DNA of 64,000 nt from the NCBI RefSeq assembly GCF_012913485.1, contig NZ_CP051774.1, positions 1,984,001-2,048,000 on the forward strand, in the 5' to 3' direction. Positions 43,755 to 52,589 of this stretch are shown piece after piece; the stretch's first letter is position 1, and each line of letters starts with the position of its first letter. The stretch comes from Luteolibacter luteus (GTDB lineage Bacteria > Verrucomicrobiota > Verrucomicrobiia > Verrucomicrobiales > Akkermansiaceae). Below the pieces are notes generated by a model. It did no database searches. It was not told the origin of the DNA and was given only the letters and a program-made list of their open reading frames with translations. A program made the translations under genes and the position numbers.

Positions 43755-45002
43755 TCAGCCCTTGTCCGTCTTCTTCAGGAGCCCCTCAATGATATCCTTC
43801 ACACGCGGCGTATTCCCGAATGTTTCCTGAAGCGCCTTCGCCTCACGCTGGATTTCCTCGCTGGTGTGCTCGAAGCAATCCGGAGCCGACTGAGGCCCCG
43901 TGGAGAGGGTCATCGCTGCAAATTCCTCCAGCTTCGAGAGTCCGTCCGCATAGGCGGCATTCGCAGGCTCGGCGGTGAGGTCTGCATAGGCACCCAGCGC
44001 AGACTCATTGGCCGCCATCACACCCGACTCGCGCAGGAAACCGGCCCACCACGCGGCGCGATAATCCTCGGTGGTCTTCAGCTTCGCGATCCAGTCAAGC
44101 ACCGCAGCTTCATAGTCCGCACGGGCCGGAGTTTCTTCCTTCGCCTTGCGCTGATACTGGCCTTCCAGCCAGACGAGACCTTCGGTCACCAGCCAATCGG
44201 GACCGTTGTCGTGCCCACCCGGGTGAAAACGCAGCGCCGCCGAGCGGGCGACTTCACTGTAGGACGCGGAAGTACCGTAGCGGTTGTAATCATAGGCCCC
44301 GCTGATGAAGAAGTAATGGTTCCCCTTCTTCAGCTCATCCGGCTTCGCTCCGGCAATCTGCGCCAGCACGCCGGCACCATCGAGCTTGGAGGCATTCGTA
44401 AAGGCCATGCGCGCGCCACCGGAGTTCCCGCCGAAGTAGATGCGCTTCTCATCCAGCGGCAGCGTCTTCTTCAGGTGCTCCACGCACTTCTTCGCATGCT
44501 CGTGGTTCTTTTCGGGATCGGTTTCATTCTTGGATTCCACCGAGCAGGCTACGACCCAGCCGCAGATTTCCGCGCCTTCGGTCAACGCATTCAGGGTGTC
44601 CTTACTACCACCACCCGAGGCAGTGTAGAAGAGCAGGGGATACTTCCGGCCGCCCTTCAGGGACTTGGGAAGATAAACGAAATACTTCGATCCCCCTGCG
44701 TCGATCGGCCCGCTCGTCTCTCCCTGCGGATGCCCCAGATCCGGTGCGGCATTCCCTGTGGCGTCCACTTTGAAATGCTCCTCCAGCGCCTTCCGATCCG
44801 CATCCGCCAGCTTGTCCAGCGGAACCTTGAGAGTCTTCCCGTCCTTGCGTTCGAAGCTCACCTCACCGTTCTCCACCGTCACGGCTTTGGCTTCCAGCGT
44901 GGTTCCCGCCTTCGATTTCCAAGGCTTTAGCTCGGTAGGGGCAGCCTGAAGAACAAATGAAAACAACAGGTAAAAGAGCGCGAGATATATGGGCTTTCTC
45001 AT
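43755..45002 (-). CDS. Exported SHD1-domain esterase-like protein
   Basis: 415 residues, signal peptide to about residue 21. An SHD1-like beta domain (about 26-77: WKSKAGTTLEAKAVTVEN...VPLDKLADADRKALEEH) is followed by an alpha/beta-hydrolase domain with nucleophile Ser194 in GGNSGGARMAF, oxyanion region LLFYTASGGGS and a candidate catalytic His in FHPGGHDNG. Resembles feruloyl-esterase or PHB-depolymerase-like hydrolases. SHD1 domains are characteristic of Planctomycetes and Verrucomicrobia. The start codon sits inside a perfect 8-bp hairpin. Confidence 0.78.
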   Translation of the reverse strand: MRKPIYLALFYLLFSFVLQAAPTELKPWKSKAGTTLEAKAVTVENGEVSFERKDGKTLKVPLDKLADADRKALEEHFKVDATGNAAPDLGHPQGETSGPIDAGGSKYFVYLPKSLKGGRKYPLLFYTASGGGSKDTLNALTEGAEICGWVVACSVESKNETDPEKNHEHAKKCVEHLKKTLPLDEKRIYFGGNSGGARMAFTNASKLDGAGVLAQIAGAKPDELKKGNHYFFISGAYDYNRYGTSASYSEVARSAALRFHPGGHDNGPDWLVTEGLVWLEGQYQRKAKEETPARADYEAAVLDWIAKLKTTEDYRAAWWAGFLRESGVMAANESALGAYADLTAEPANAAYADGLSKLEEFAAMTLSTGPQSAPDCFEHTSEEIQREAKALQETFGNTPRVKDIIEGLLKKTDKG

Positions 45003-45018
45003 GGGCTTCAGCCCATGA
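44999..45018 (-). promoter_or_regulatory. Perfect hairpin covering a start codon
   Basis: On the minus strand TCATGGGC-TGAA-GCCCATGA: eight perfect pairs and a four-base loop. The ATG of the esterase gene is in the 3' arm (45000-45002). Folding would hide the start codon and any Shine-Dalgarno from ribosomes. Confidence 0.55.
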
Positions 45019-45060
45019 ATAAAGCGTGACTTTCAGCAGCGACAAGCCCCTTTCGAAAAC

Positions 45061-47439
45061 TCACTTGGGCACCACCGCGATCCGCAGGAAAACCTCGGCG
45101 CTTCCGCCTATCGGACAACTCGCCGTCAATATTCCGGAGGAGACGGAAGTCGTCACGCCCACAGTGCCCCAAGAAGCGAGATCCGTGCTGCGTTCCACCG
45201 TGTAGTTCAGGGAACTCCTCGGCACCGGAAAGGTCAGCGTCGCACTGTTTCCATTCTTCAAAAGCTTCGGGAGGCTGCTGGAAGAATCCGCTTCCGGATC
45301 AAAATCGAAGGCATATTCCAACAAGTTCACCAGACCGTCTTGATCCGGATCGGCCATGTCTCCAGAGATCAGGAGATCCGCCTCTTCGTCCGCATCGAAG
45401 TAAGCACTCAGCCAGGAAGAAGGAATCGCGCGCAAGACGAGTTCCGCCGCTTCCGAGATCGAGGAAATTCCCGCACAAGTCGCCACACAGCGGAATTGCT
45501 CGCCGGTGTTCTCATACTTCGGCTTGGTGAGCGTGAGCGTCGGGGTCGAGGCGCCTGAGAAGACCGGACCATTGCTGACATTGATCCAAACCCCGGCATC
45601 CATATCGAGCCGCTGCCATTGGAAAGTCGGCGGTGTCTCGCCTGTCGCGACCACGGTGAAGCTCGCATTGGATCCCAAGTCCACCACCCGGTCATCCGGC
45701 TGATCCGTAAATTCCGGCGCCCCCGCACCGGTGAGAAGCCGGATCATTCCATCGCTCTTGCTGACGACATACAGCTCACCATTCCCATCCACGGCCAGAC
45801 GAATGTCTGCACGACCTCCGGACACGGGAGCCATGCCAGGAAGATCGGGATCCTGGCCATCGCGATGATCGTAGCCTGCCTCGACGATTTCGAAGAAGCG
45901 ACTGTAAGTCTTCACGCCCGTATCCGGACTATCATTTGGGGGATTCCATTTGAAAGTAACCGGATCCGTGGCCGCCGTGGTACTGGCGACACCATCGTCC
46001 GCTGCCGTCATCGCGCTCCAATCCGAGCAGTAGATCCTCCCGGTGGTGATGTCTCCAAAGACGAACTTTCCCACCAGCGCCGGAATCGTGCTACCCCGGT
46101 AGATGAAGCCATTGGCAATCGCATCCCCATACAAAGCCGTGTGCGGATAGGCGATGACCGGATACTCCGGCACAAACTCACCGGGCGCATTCTGAAGATT
46201 GCTGAGCCGGATCGGCAGGGTATCCGGCGAAGGCGGCGCGGCATTGACCGGACTACCGGAGGAGATCGTCAGCTTCTGCGGCCCCTCACGATCACTATAG
46301 CCATAGTTTTTCCCGCGCTTGATGATGTTCACCTCCTCCCAGGCATTCAGCCCGATCTCCGTCACTAGCAGGACCGGCTCCCCCACGCCATCCGGCAACC
46401 ACCAGACGAAGCGATGCGGATTCCGATGACCCAGCGTCCAGATCTCCTTCCGCGCCCCGGGATAGGTTCCGGCATTCACGAAAGGATTGTCGTTCGGAAT
46501 GCGGTAGCGGCCATTCGCGGACAAGGTGCTGTCACCCGCATGCAATGAAAGATCCGGAATGATGCGCAGGATCTTCCCCACCATGGTATCCAGCCGCTGG
46601 GGATTCATTTTTGTCGCATTCGTCTCCCCCGATCCGCCGTCCCCACTGGCAAGATATATCACCCCCCACTCCGGATCGCCCGGCTTCGCGAGCGGATTGA
46701 AGGTAAGGTCTCCAAGCGGATGGATATGGCTGTTGTAGACGATCCTGAGTAGCTCGCGAGCCGTGCCTTCGAAGGTGAAGTTCGCGGGATTCGTATCGGT
46801 CCACTCGATCAATACCGCCTGCCGTGTCGGATTCGTACCGGGCACTGTGATGCGATTCGTCGGCGTGTACCCGGTAGCATCGAAGCCCGGGAACTTCGTG
46901 GTCACCGGAAGCCGACCCGCACTGCCATCCGCGCTGTTGATCTCAACATGGACAGTATAGAACTTCCCGTTGCTCGCATAGCCCGGATCAAACTCGAAGG
47001 TTACCAAGCCATTCGCATATCCCTGCCGTTTCGTGAAAAGCGGGAAGAGACCATCAGGTGCCTCCGCGGTGGTTGACGTCCCATCGCTATCGGGTACCCA
47101 TGTTTGGTCGCGCTCATCGATCGATCCTGAGATGCCGTTGAAGTCGAGATAGGAGCTCCGGGTCTTTGCCTGATTCAGAAGCTGTTCGCTGCGACTCTCG
47201 TAGGAACCCGCCGGGTCAAAGATGTGGAGGTTTCCATTCAAATCACAGACCCACATCCGCCCACTGCCGCCCGGTTCGGACTTCAGGAAATTCACCCGCG
47301 ACATGTAAGCCGGACTTCCCGAGATGGTGGCGATGTTCCCGGACAGCGGCATTTCCGCCCAATCCGTGACGCGTAGCTCCACTGCTGCCTCCGCGGCCCC
47401 GGCGATGAAAACCAAGAACCAGGGACGCAGGGATCGCAT
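45061..47439 (-). CDS. PQQ-type sugar dehydrogenase (glucose/sorbosone dehydrogenase-like), exported
   Basis: 792 residues from ATG 47439 with an N-terminal signal (RPWFLVFIAGAAEAA). The beta-propeller shows LTFNPLAKPGDPEWGVIYLASGDGG, GKILRIIPD, RNPHRFVWWLPDG and ITEIGLNAWEEVNII-like blocks (read TEIGLNAWEEVN) of soluble aldose/sorbosone dehydrogenases. It continues with an Ig-like domain (about 590-670, FQWQRLDMDAGVWINVSNGP) and a C-terminal module with an Asp-rich loop (DPDQDGLVNLLEYAFD) and VERSTDLASWG. Oxidises sugars in the periplasm with PQQ, by family; substrate unknown. Confidence 0.83.
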   Translation of the reverse strand: MRSLRPWFLVFIAGAAEAAVELRVTDWAEMPLSGNIATISGSPAYMSRVNFLKSEPGGSGRMWVCDLNGNLHIFDPAGSYESRSEQLLNQAKTRSSYLDFNGISGSIDERDQTWVPDSDGTSTTAEAPDGLFPLFTKRQGYANGLVTFEFDPGYASNGKFYTVHVEINSADGSAGRLPVTTKFPGFDATGYTPTNRITVPGTNPTRQAVLIEWTDTNPANFTFEGTARELLRIVYNSHIHPLGDLTFNPLAKPGDPEWGVIYLASGDGGSGETNATKMNPQRLDTMVGKILRIIPDLSLHAGDSTLSANGRYRIPNDNPFVNAGTYPGARKEIWTLGHRNPHRFVWWLPDGVGEPVLLVTEIGLNAWEEVNIIKRGKNYGYSDREGPQKLTISSGSPVNAAPPSPDTLPIRLSNLQNAPGEFVPEYPVIAYPHTALYGDAIANGFIYRGSTIPALVGKFVFGDITTGRIYCSDWSAMTAADDGVASTTAATDPVTFKWNPPNDSPDTGVKTYSRFFEIVEAGYDHRDGQDPDLPGMAPVSGGRADIRLAVDGNGELYVVSKSDGMIRLLTGAGAPEFTDQPDDRVVDLGSNASFTVVATGETPPTFQWQRLDMDAGVWINVSNGPVFSGASTPTLTLTKPKYENTGEQFRCVATCAGISSISEAAELVLRAIPSSWLSAYFDADEEADLLISGDMADPDQDGLVNLLEYAFDFDPEADSSSSLPKLLKNGNSATLTFPVPRSSLNYTVERSTDLASWGTVGVTTSVSSGILTASCPIGGSAEVFLRIAVVPK

Positions 47440-47603
47440 GATCAGCCGGAGACGCGCGGGAGGGACGCGGCAAGGACCTGCCAAGGGAGCAGAAAACATG
47501 GCGGGGGACGAACCCTGACACTAACCTGTTCCCTCCTCGATTCAAGCCACTGATCATCAATGAACATCTAAGATCACCGAAACACTCCCGGATAAACCCT
47601 TGA

Positions 47604-48353
47604 ATGGCCTCGGATCTTCTTCCATCTCTTTACAGCTTGGATTCCAACCTTTCTTCTCAGCCACCACCTGACGCCGCTGCCCCCGCTGCTGGTCCGGCCG
47701 CCATGCGTTCGCGCAAAAAGATGAAGGCGATTCTCTGGCTTGGCGGGATGTCGATCTTCTTTGTCTGCGCGTTACCCCTCTACACCAGCATTTCGAAACA
47801 GAGGACCGCCGCGGTAAGGACTTGGGCTCTCGGCAATGTGAGACAGATGGGCATTTCTCTCTTCGAGTTCGATGCTCGGTACGGGCGCTTTCCGGATGCG
47901 ACGACGGCCGCGAAAGTCAAAGCCGATACCGGAACTGCCCTCACCTTGGGAGGGGCGACTTCAAACGAAGTATTCCGTCAACTGATCGCCTACGGCTTGA
48001 AAAGCGAAAAGCCCTTCTACGCGGAGATTGCTGGATCCAAGAAACCGGATGATCGCTATCACGATGATGCCCATGCTTTGGTTCCTGGTGAGGTAGGTTT
48101 CGCCTACATTGCCGGCCTCGATTCATCCGCAGATCCCGGAACTCCTATCATCGTCTCCCCCTTGATTCCCGGCACCACGCTTTTCGATCCCAAGCCCTTT
48201 GGAGGAAGGGCCGTTATCCTGCGTTTGGACAATTCCGCAGCGCCGCTTCCCATCGATCCCGCCGGGCGAGTTCTACTCGGCGGCAAGGACATCTTCGATC
48301 CAAGCCAACCCTTCTGGAAGGGCAAGACTCCGGACATCAAGTGGCAGGAGTGA
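47604..48353 (+). CDS. Pseudopilin-like signal-anchor protein, paralogue 4
   Basis: 249 residues. Longer N-terminus (MASDLLPSLYSLDSNLSSQP), then PPPDAAAPAAGPAAMRSRKK, transmembrane helix (about 44-64), ALGNVRQMGISLFEFDARYGRFPD, NEVFRQLIAYGLKSEKPFYAE and C-terminal IFDPSQPFWKGKTPDIKWQE. Lacks the NK of the usual DDSSSNKLFRQ block (here GATSNEVFRQ) and lies 9.5 kb from paralogue 3, so it is an older copy. Function unknown. Confidence 0.75.
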   Translation: MASDLLPSLYSLDSNLSSQPPPDAAAPAAGPAAMRSRKKMKAILWLGGMSIFFVCALPLYTSISKQRTAAVRTWALGNVRQMGISLFEFDARYGRFPDATTAAKVKADTGTALTLGGATSNEVFRQLIAYGLKSEKPFYAEIAGSKKPDDRYHDDAHALVPGEVGFAYIAGLDSSADPGTPIIVSPLIPGTTLFDPKPFGGRAVILRLDNSAAPLPIDPAGRVLLGGKDIFDPSQPFWKGKTPDIKWQE

Positions 48354-48410
48354 GGAAAGGATTCGATCCATTCATTAAGCCTTGTTCGCGTGAAGGCGGC
48401 TAGCAGCTTT

Positions 48411-49748
48411 CTACTCCATACGCTCCCGCAGCATCACCTTGAAGCCATCCTTCAAGCGCAACGTGATCGCCGGCTCCGCCTCGCCGCTTTGACCCGGCAT
48501 CGCTTCCAACTCGAAACTCCGTAGGATCATCGGCAGAATCACGCGGGCCTCTGCCAAGGCGAACTCGCTGCCGATGCAAAAGCGTGGGCCCGCACCAAAG
48601 GGATAGTAAGCCTCGTGATCCCGCTTTTCGAAACGCTCCGGCAAGAACTCCTCCGGCTTCTCCCAAAACGCCGGATGACGATGCAAGGTGTAGGGACTGA
48701 TGATCACCCCCGACCCCTTCGGGATGTGAAAGCCTGCGATCTCATCATCGGCAATCGCATGACGCTCCATCGCCCAGATCGGCGGGTAAAGGCGGCAGCT
48801 CTCTTCGAAAACATGAAGGGCATGGGAAAGCTTCGGCAGATCTTCCATGGTCGGCATTGCATTGCCGCAAGCCCCTTGGAATTCCTCGCGGATCGCCTTC
48901 TGCCATCCCGCATGCCGCTCAAGCAGATACAAGGCCCAGCCCAGCCCGTTCGCGGTCGTCTCATGGCCCGCCAACAAGAAAGTGATCGCTTCATTCCGGA
49001 TCGCATCATCGCCCAAGGCAACACCGCTTTCCGCATCCCGGCTTTCCATCAGCATGGTGAGCAAGGTGGGACGCTCAGGTGGATGCGCACGATGCCGGCT
49101 TATCAGATCCGCGATGATCTCATCCACGTCCGCAAGAGCTTTTCGGAAGCGCAGGTTTCCCGGCGTGGGCCACGACGAAGGAGCATTCAGGATGCTACGC
49201 CAGCGGTGGTAGGTATGCAGCACCATCACATGCATGGCTTCCTCCACCGCGTTGCTCTCCTTCTGCAGATCCGCACCGAAGAGGCAACGTCCCACGATAC
49301 GAAAGGTGAGCTTCATCATCTCCGAGGCGATATCCACCGGTTCACCCGCCCGGGCTTTCACCCTCCAGGCATCCAGCATCAGCTGCGTACACTCCGCGAT
49401 GGAATCGATGAACCCCGCGATCGCTGCGCGATGGAACATCGGCTGGATGGTGCGGCGGCGCTGCTTCCATACCTCACCGTTCGCCGTCAGCAGGCTCTCT
49501 CCACAGATCAAGGACAGGCAGTCCGAGCTGCGCGAAGCCTTGTCGTAGTTCTTCCGGTTCCGGATCATCACGTGCGATACGAGATCCGGATGATTCACCA
49601 GATGCATCACCAGCGGCCCGACGCGGAAGCGCACGACGTCACCGTGCTCCCGCGTCGCATCCACCAGCAGACCCAGCACGTCATTCCGCAAGCGGTCGAG
49701 GTGACCGGTGAAGAAGGACCCCGGGGGACTGGGAGCAAGCCGCTTCAT
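48411..49748 (-). CDS. Cytochrome P450
   Basis: 445 residues. All landmarks are present: I-helix AGHETTA (260-266), ExxR (Glu316-Arg319 in EESCR), PERF and heme-binding FGAGPRFCIG with Cys391. It hydroxylates or otherwise oxidises an unknown lipid, terpenoid or similar substrate using electrons from partner reductases not seen here. Start overlaps the stop of the sulfotransferase gene by ATGA, so the pair is co-translated, suggesting hydroxylation followed by sulfation of the product. Confidence 0.93.
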   Translation of the reverse strand: MKRLAPSPPGSFFTGHLDRLRNDVLGLLVDATREHGDVVRFRVGPLVMHLVNHPDLVSHVMIRNRKNYDKASRSSDCLSLICGESLLTANGEVWKQRRRTIQPMFHRAAIAGFIDSIAECTQLMLDAWRVKARAGEPVDIASEMMKLTFRIVGRCLFGADLQKESNAVEEAMHVMVLHTYHRWRSILNAPSSWPTPGNLRFRKALADVDEIIADLISRHRAHPPERPTLLTMLMESRDAESGVALGDDAIRNEAITFLLAGHETTANGLGWALYLLERHAGWQKAIREEFQGACGNAMPTMEDLPKLSHALHVFEESCRLYPPIWAMERHAIADDEIAGFHIPKGSGVIISPYTLHRHPAFWEKPEEFLPERFEKRDHEAYYPFGAGPRFCIGSEFALAEARVILPMILRSFELEAMPGQSGEAEPAITLRLKDGFKVMLRERME

Positions 49749-50866
49749 TCCACGCGATAGCCCATCGGTTCATAGAACTCCCGCCACTCTTCGCGGATGC
49801 GCTCCTTGCTCGCATCATCCAGCGGCGGAAAGCGGTTCTTCTCGTAATCCTTCAAGGTGTCCGCGTAGGCTTTGATCTTCGGCAATGCCTGATCCGCGCC
49901 ACCAATCGAAAGCGCTTCATAGATGCCGCACACGGTACGCATCGGGTCGCATTCCAGATCTGCGAAGCTCACCTCGTGGAAGTTCTCACGCGGAATCAGG
50001 CCGCGATCCGCATGGAAGGCCGTGAAGAGATCCCGGTAACGCTGGAAAATCTCGTCATCCACCCTGCTGCGATCCGGCACCTGCAGGTAGGTATGCCACA
50101 TCGCGGTATCGTAGTAGTGACGAAAGGAAACCAACACCTCCTCCGGGCGGCGATGAATGTGCACAAACTTCGCATCCGGAAACATCTCCAGCAGCAACCT
50201 CACGCGCGCGGTGTGCGGCGGTGATTTTAGCAACAAGGCCCGACCATACTTGAAAGTCAGCTTTTTCAGGAACCAAAGGAACCCGCGCTTCCACGCCTCG
50301 ATCTCGGCACGCGGGACATCCTTGAAGCTCAGATAGCGGCCATAGTGATCCTCCCTTCGGGGAAACGACACGCCCAAATAGCTGGAAAGCAGACTCACCA
50401 GCAGCGGCGCGAATTCATCTTCCTGCGGTGACTCAAAGCTCAGCGCCATGTTATCCATCGGCCGCTTCTTCGGAATCATCCAGGCAAAGCGCCGGGTGTT
50501 CGCCTCCTCCGTAGTCAGGAAGGTATGCGGATTCACCACCTGATAGGTGTTCGCATAGGCGAAGTTCACGTCATCCTGCGCCAGAAGATTGTGCAGATGC
50601 GTGGTGCCGCTGCGCCAGTGCCCCAGCACGAAGAGCGGGGGCTTGGTGATCTGCGTGGCCTCGATCTCCGGACCGTAGGCCGTTTCCTCATTCCAGCGGT
50701 GCCACGAATTGACCACGCTCAGCAGGCTGATCACCGCGGCCCGATGCCAGTAGACGGGATCCACCCCGAAATCGTTCTGATCAAGAAGCCGCCACCAGTC
50801 CCCCGCCGTGATTCCAGCGAGGTAATTGTGGGAGACGCTCCAGCGATGCTTGAGTGCGGGTTCCAC
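49745..50866 (-). CDS. Sulfotransferase coupled to a P450
   Basis: 373 residues. PAPS loop LGHWRSGTTHLHNLL (81-95), further segment KYGRALLLKSPPHTARVRLLLEMFP and the 3'-phosphate region KFVHIHRRPEEVLVSFRHYY. Belongs to the Sulfotransfer_3-like family. It lies directly upstream of the P450 and overlaps it by ATGA. The two together look like a small tailoring unit for a sulfated lipid or other metabolite; the acceptor is unknown. The TPR-sulfotransferase at 42170 is a separate, unrelated copy. Confidence 0.88.
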   Translation of the reverse strand: MEPALKHRWSVSHNYLAGITAGDWWRLLDQNDFGVDPVYWHRAAVISLLSVVNSWHRWNEETAYGPEIEATQITKPPLFVLGHWRSGTTHLHNLLAQDDVNFAYANTYQVVNPHTFLTTEEANTRRFAWMIPKKRPMDNMALSFESPQEDEFAPLLVSLLSSYLGVSFPRREDHYGRYLSFKDVPRAEIEAWKRGFLWFLKKLTFKYGRALLLKSPPHTARVRLLLEMFPDAKFVHIHRRPEEVLVSFRHYYDTAMWHTYLQVPDRSRVDDEIFQRYRDLFTAFHADRGLIPRENFHEVSFADLECDPMRTVCGIYEALSIGGADQALPKIKAYADTLKDYEKNRFPPLDDASKERIREEWREFYEPMGYRVE

Positions 50867-50939
50867 GGACGTCCCGACAGCGTGGGGAGACAGGCAGGCA
50901 AGTCAATCCCGGGTGATCCTCCACTTGGCGATCGGGAGC

Positions 50940-51992
50940 CTACTTCTTGGTCGCAGCACGATACCTGACTACAGCCTCGGAAAGGCCGCGGACGATCGCG
51001 CTCCGGTAGGCTCCCGTCTCGATGAGGCGGCTATCATAGGCATCTGCCATCGATCCGCATTCCACGAAAACGGCGGGCGAATCGAGTTGCTTCAGCAAGG
51101 GAAGCCGGGACCGGACGATGCCAAGATCCTCGATGTTCCCTCCCAATCGGCGCACTACGCTTGAGTGAATGGACGTGGCCAGGGCGATACTTAGGTTCTC
51201 GTGGGCATTTCCTGAAACGGCGGTGTCGTCCGACTCTGTCAGGGGCGCCTCAATGCCGGGCACACCGACCGGAGCTATGACCCGGGTGCGAATGCCTCGC
51301 TGATTTTCATCTGCGCTGAAGCCCACCGAGATCACGATACAATCCTCACCAAACTTCCTGACCCGATCGACCCGCTCGGCGGTGTCGGGATTCTCGCCTT
51401 CGGCTCTGGTGAGTTCGACTTTGAACCCCTTGCCTTCCAACTCCGTCTTGAGTTCATCGGCGATCTCGAAGGCAAATCCTGCCTCGGTGCCTTTGCCATT
51501 CCGTTGTCCGAAACTGTCCCCTCCCAAGACCGGATCAATGACCACCGTGCGGATTTCCCGCTTCGGCGTCTCGATGGAGCCCGGACGGAGGACAGGATCG
51601 AACACCTTCGCCAAATCCATGCGCGAAACCATCACCTTTCCTTCGTGGCGGAGCACCTTCGTCGTGCACTTGAACTTCACACCGTTGATCAAGATCTCGT
51701 CCGAACCCACGGTGAGCTTCACTACGACCTTGTCGTTCTCCAATCTCCCCTCGTCCTCCACGATGACGGGCGGCCTGAGCTGGTAAAACCGCGCGATCGA
51801 GGCTGCGGAAACATACTCGCCTCCATTGATCGCCACGGGTTGCCAGTTCGGATTCGTCTCTGGCGCAGGCTTCGCATCTTCATCCTTCGCCGCCTCCGGC
51901 ACGGACGATATGGGCGGCGCGCCGTCCAATGCGAAACCGGTTCTGGCAAGGGGCAAAGAAACGAAGGCAATGAGAACGGCGACGGCTTTCAT
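50940..51992 (-). CDS. Amidase_3-fold exported protein lacking zinc histidines (probable pseudo-amidase)
   Basis: 350 residues from ATG 51992, signal peptide to about residue 22. N-terminal beta-rich stalk domain (about 50-140, GGEYVSAASIARFYQL, KVMVSRMDLAKVF) like copper-amine-oxidase-type domains that often precede amidases. The rest follows the N-acetylmuramoyl-L-alanine amidase (AmiC) pattern, but DPGHGG is DPVLGG (153-158), losing the first zinc His to Leu156, and the SIHAN segment is SVGFS (222-226), losing the second His. The Glu ligands (Glu170, Glu311) remain. It should not cleave wall amide bonds; a regulatory or wall-binding role is inferred. Confidence 0.72.
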   Translation of the reverse strand: MKAVAVLIAFVSLPLARTGFALDGAPPISSVPEAAKDEDAKPAPETNPNWQPVAINGGEYVSAASIARFYQLRPPVIVEDEGRLENDKVVVKLTVGSDEILINGVKFKCTTKVLRHEGKVMVSRMDLAKVFDPVLRPGSIETPKREIRTVVIDPVLGGDSFGQRNGKGTEAGFAFEIADELKTELEGKGFKVELTRAEGENPDTAERVDRVRKFGEDCIVISVGFSADENQRGIRTRVIAPVGVPGIEAPLTESDDTAVSGNAHENLSIALATSIHSSVVRRLGGNIEDLGIVRSRLPLLKQLDSPAVFVECGSMADAYDSRLIETGAYRSAIVRGLSEAVVRYRAATKK

Positions 51993-52211
51993 GGCATGAC
52001 TTGGTTTGGTCCGGATACGAGGGAAAGGATCGGAGAAATAACATCCCCGGGACGGAATTTCCGTGAAAAACCGGTGAAGGCCCGCGCGCACCTTCCGCGC
52101 CCCTGGAATCCTCGATATTGGCAAGCCACTAAGGTTTTTACGCGGCCTTTACCAAGAAAAGCCCCCTTCGCGTGTCTACCTCCCATATCCCTCCGCGTTG
52201 TCAGCGAGCCA

Positions 52212-52225
52212 CCTGCCCGGGCAGG
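52212..52225. repeat. 14-bp perfect palindrome upstream of a small gene
   Basis: CCTGCCCGGGCAGG, seven bases per arm without spacer, 48 bp upstream of the ATG at 52274 in the 281-bp gap after the amidase-like gene. Could be an operator for the small gene or a DNA-protein site; no other copy seen. The remainder of that gap shows no gene. Confidence 0.4.
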
Positions 52226-52273
52226 CGGAATCCCTTGCTTCGCGGCGGAAAACCTGCTGATGATAAGAGAGCC

Positions 52274-52477
52274 ATGAAAAGATTCGAAGTACATCTGATT
52301 GGCGAACCGAAGTGGAAAGAAGTCCTCGCGGAATCCTACCGGATCACCGATAGCGAACCGAAGGAGATCCACTTCGAGGGATCCAAGCCCCATACCGTCT
52401 ACTACGTGCACGCCTTGCGGCAACCCGTGACGGAACTCCATGCGAAGACGAACCACGTCCCGCTCGCGAGAACCTAG
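52274..52477 (+). CDS. Small hypothetical protein
   Basis: 67 residues from ATG 52274, preceded by AAGAGA as a weak Shine-Dalgarno; the frame extends upstream to 52172 but that part is Arg/Pro-rich and unlikely. The peptide (KRFEVHLIGEPKWKEVLAES, FEGSKPHTVYYVHALRQPV) looks like a small beta-rich cytosolic protein. No family recognised. Confidence 0.5.
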   Translation: MKRFEVHLIGEPKWKEVLAESYRITDSEPKEIHFEGSKPHTVYYVHALRQPVTELHAKTNHVPLART

Positions 52478-52589
52478 TCCGCACAGGCGGCGGTCGCGGT
52501 CCATCAGCGTCGCCTGCGATGAATCACGACCGCTGCTACCTTTCAGCGGAGCTGGCGCGCATTGATCGCGCCACTCCGCTTGCAAAGGC

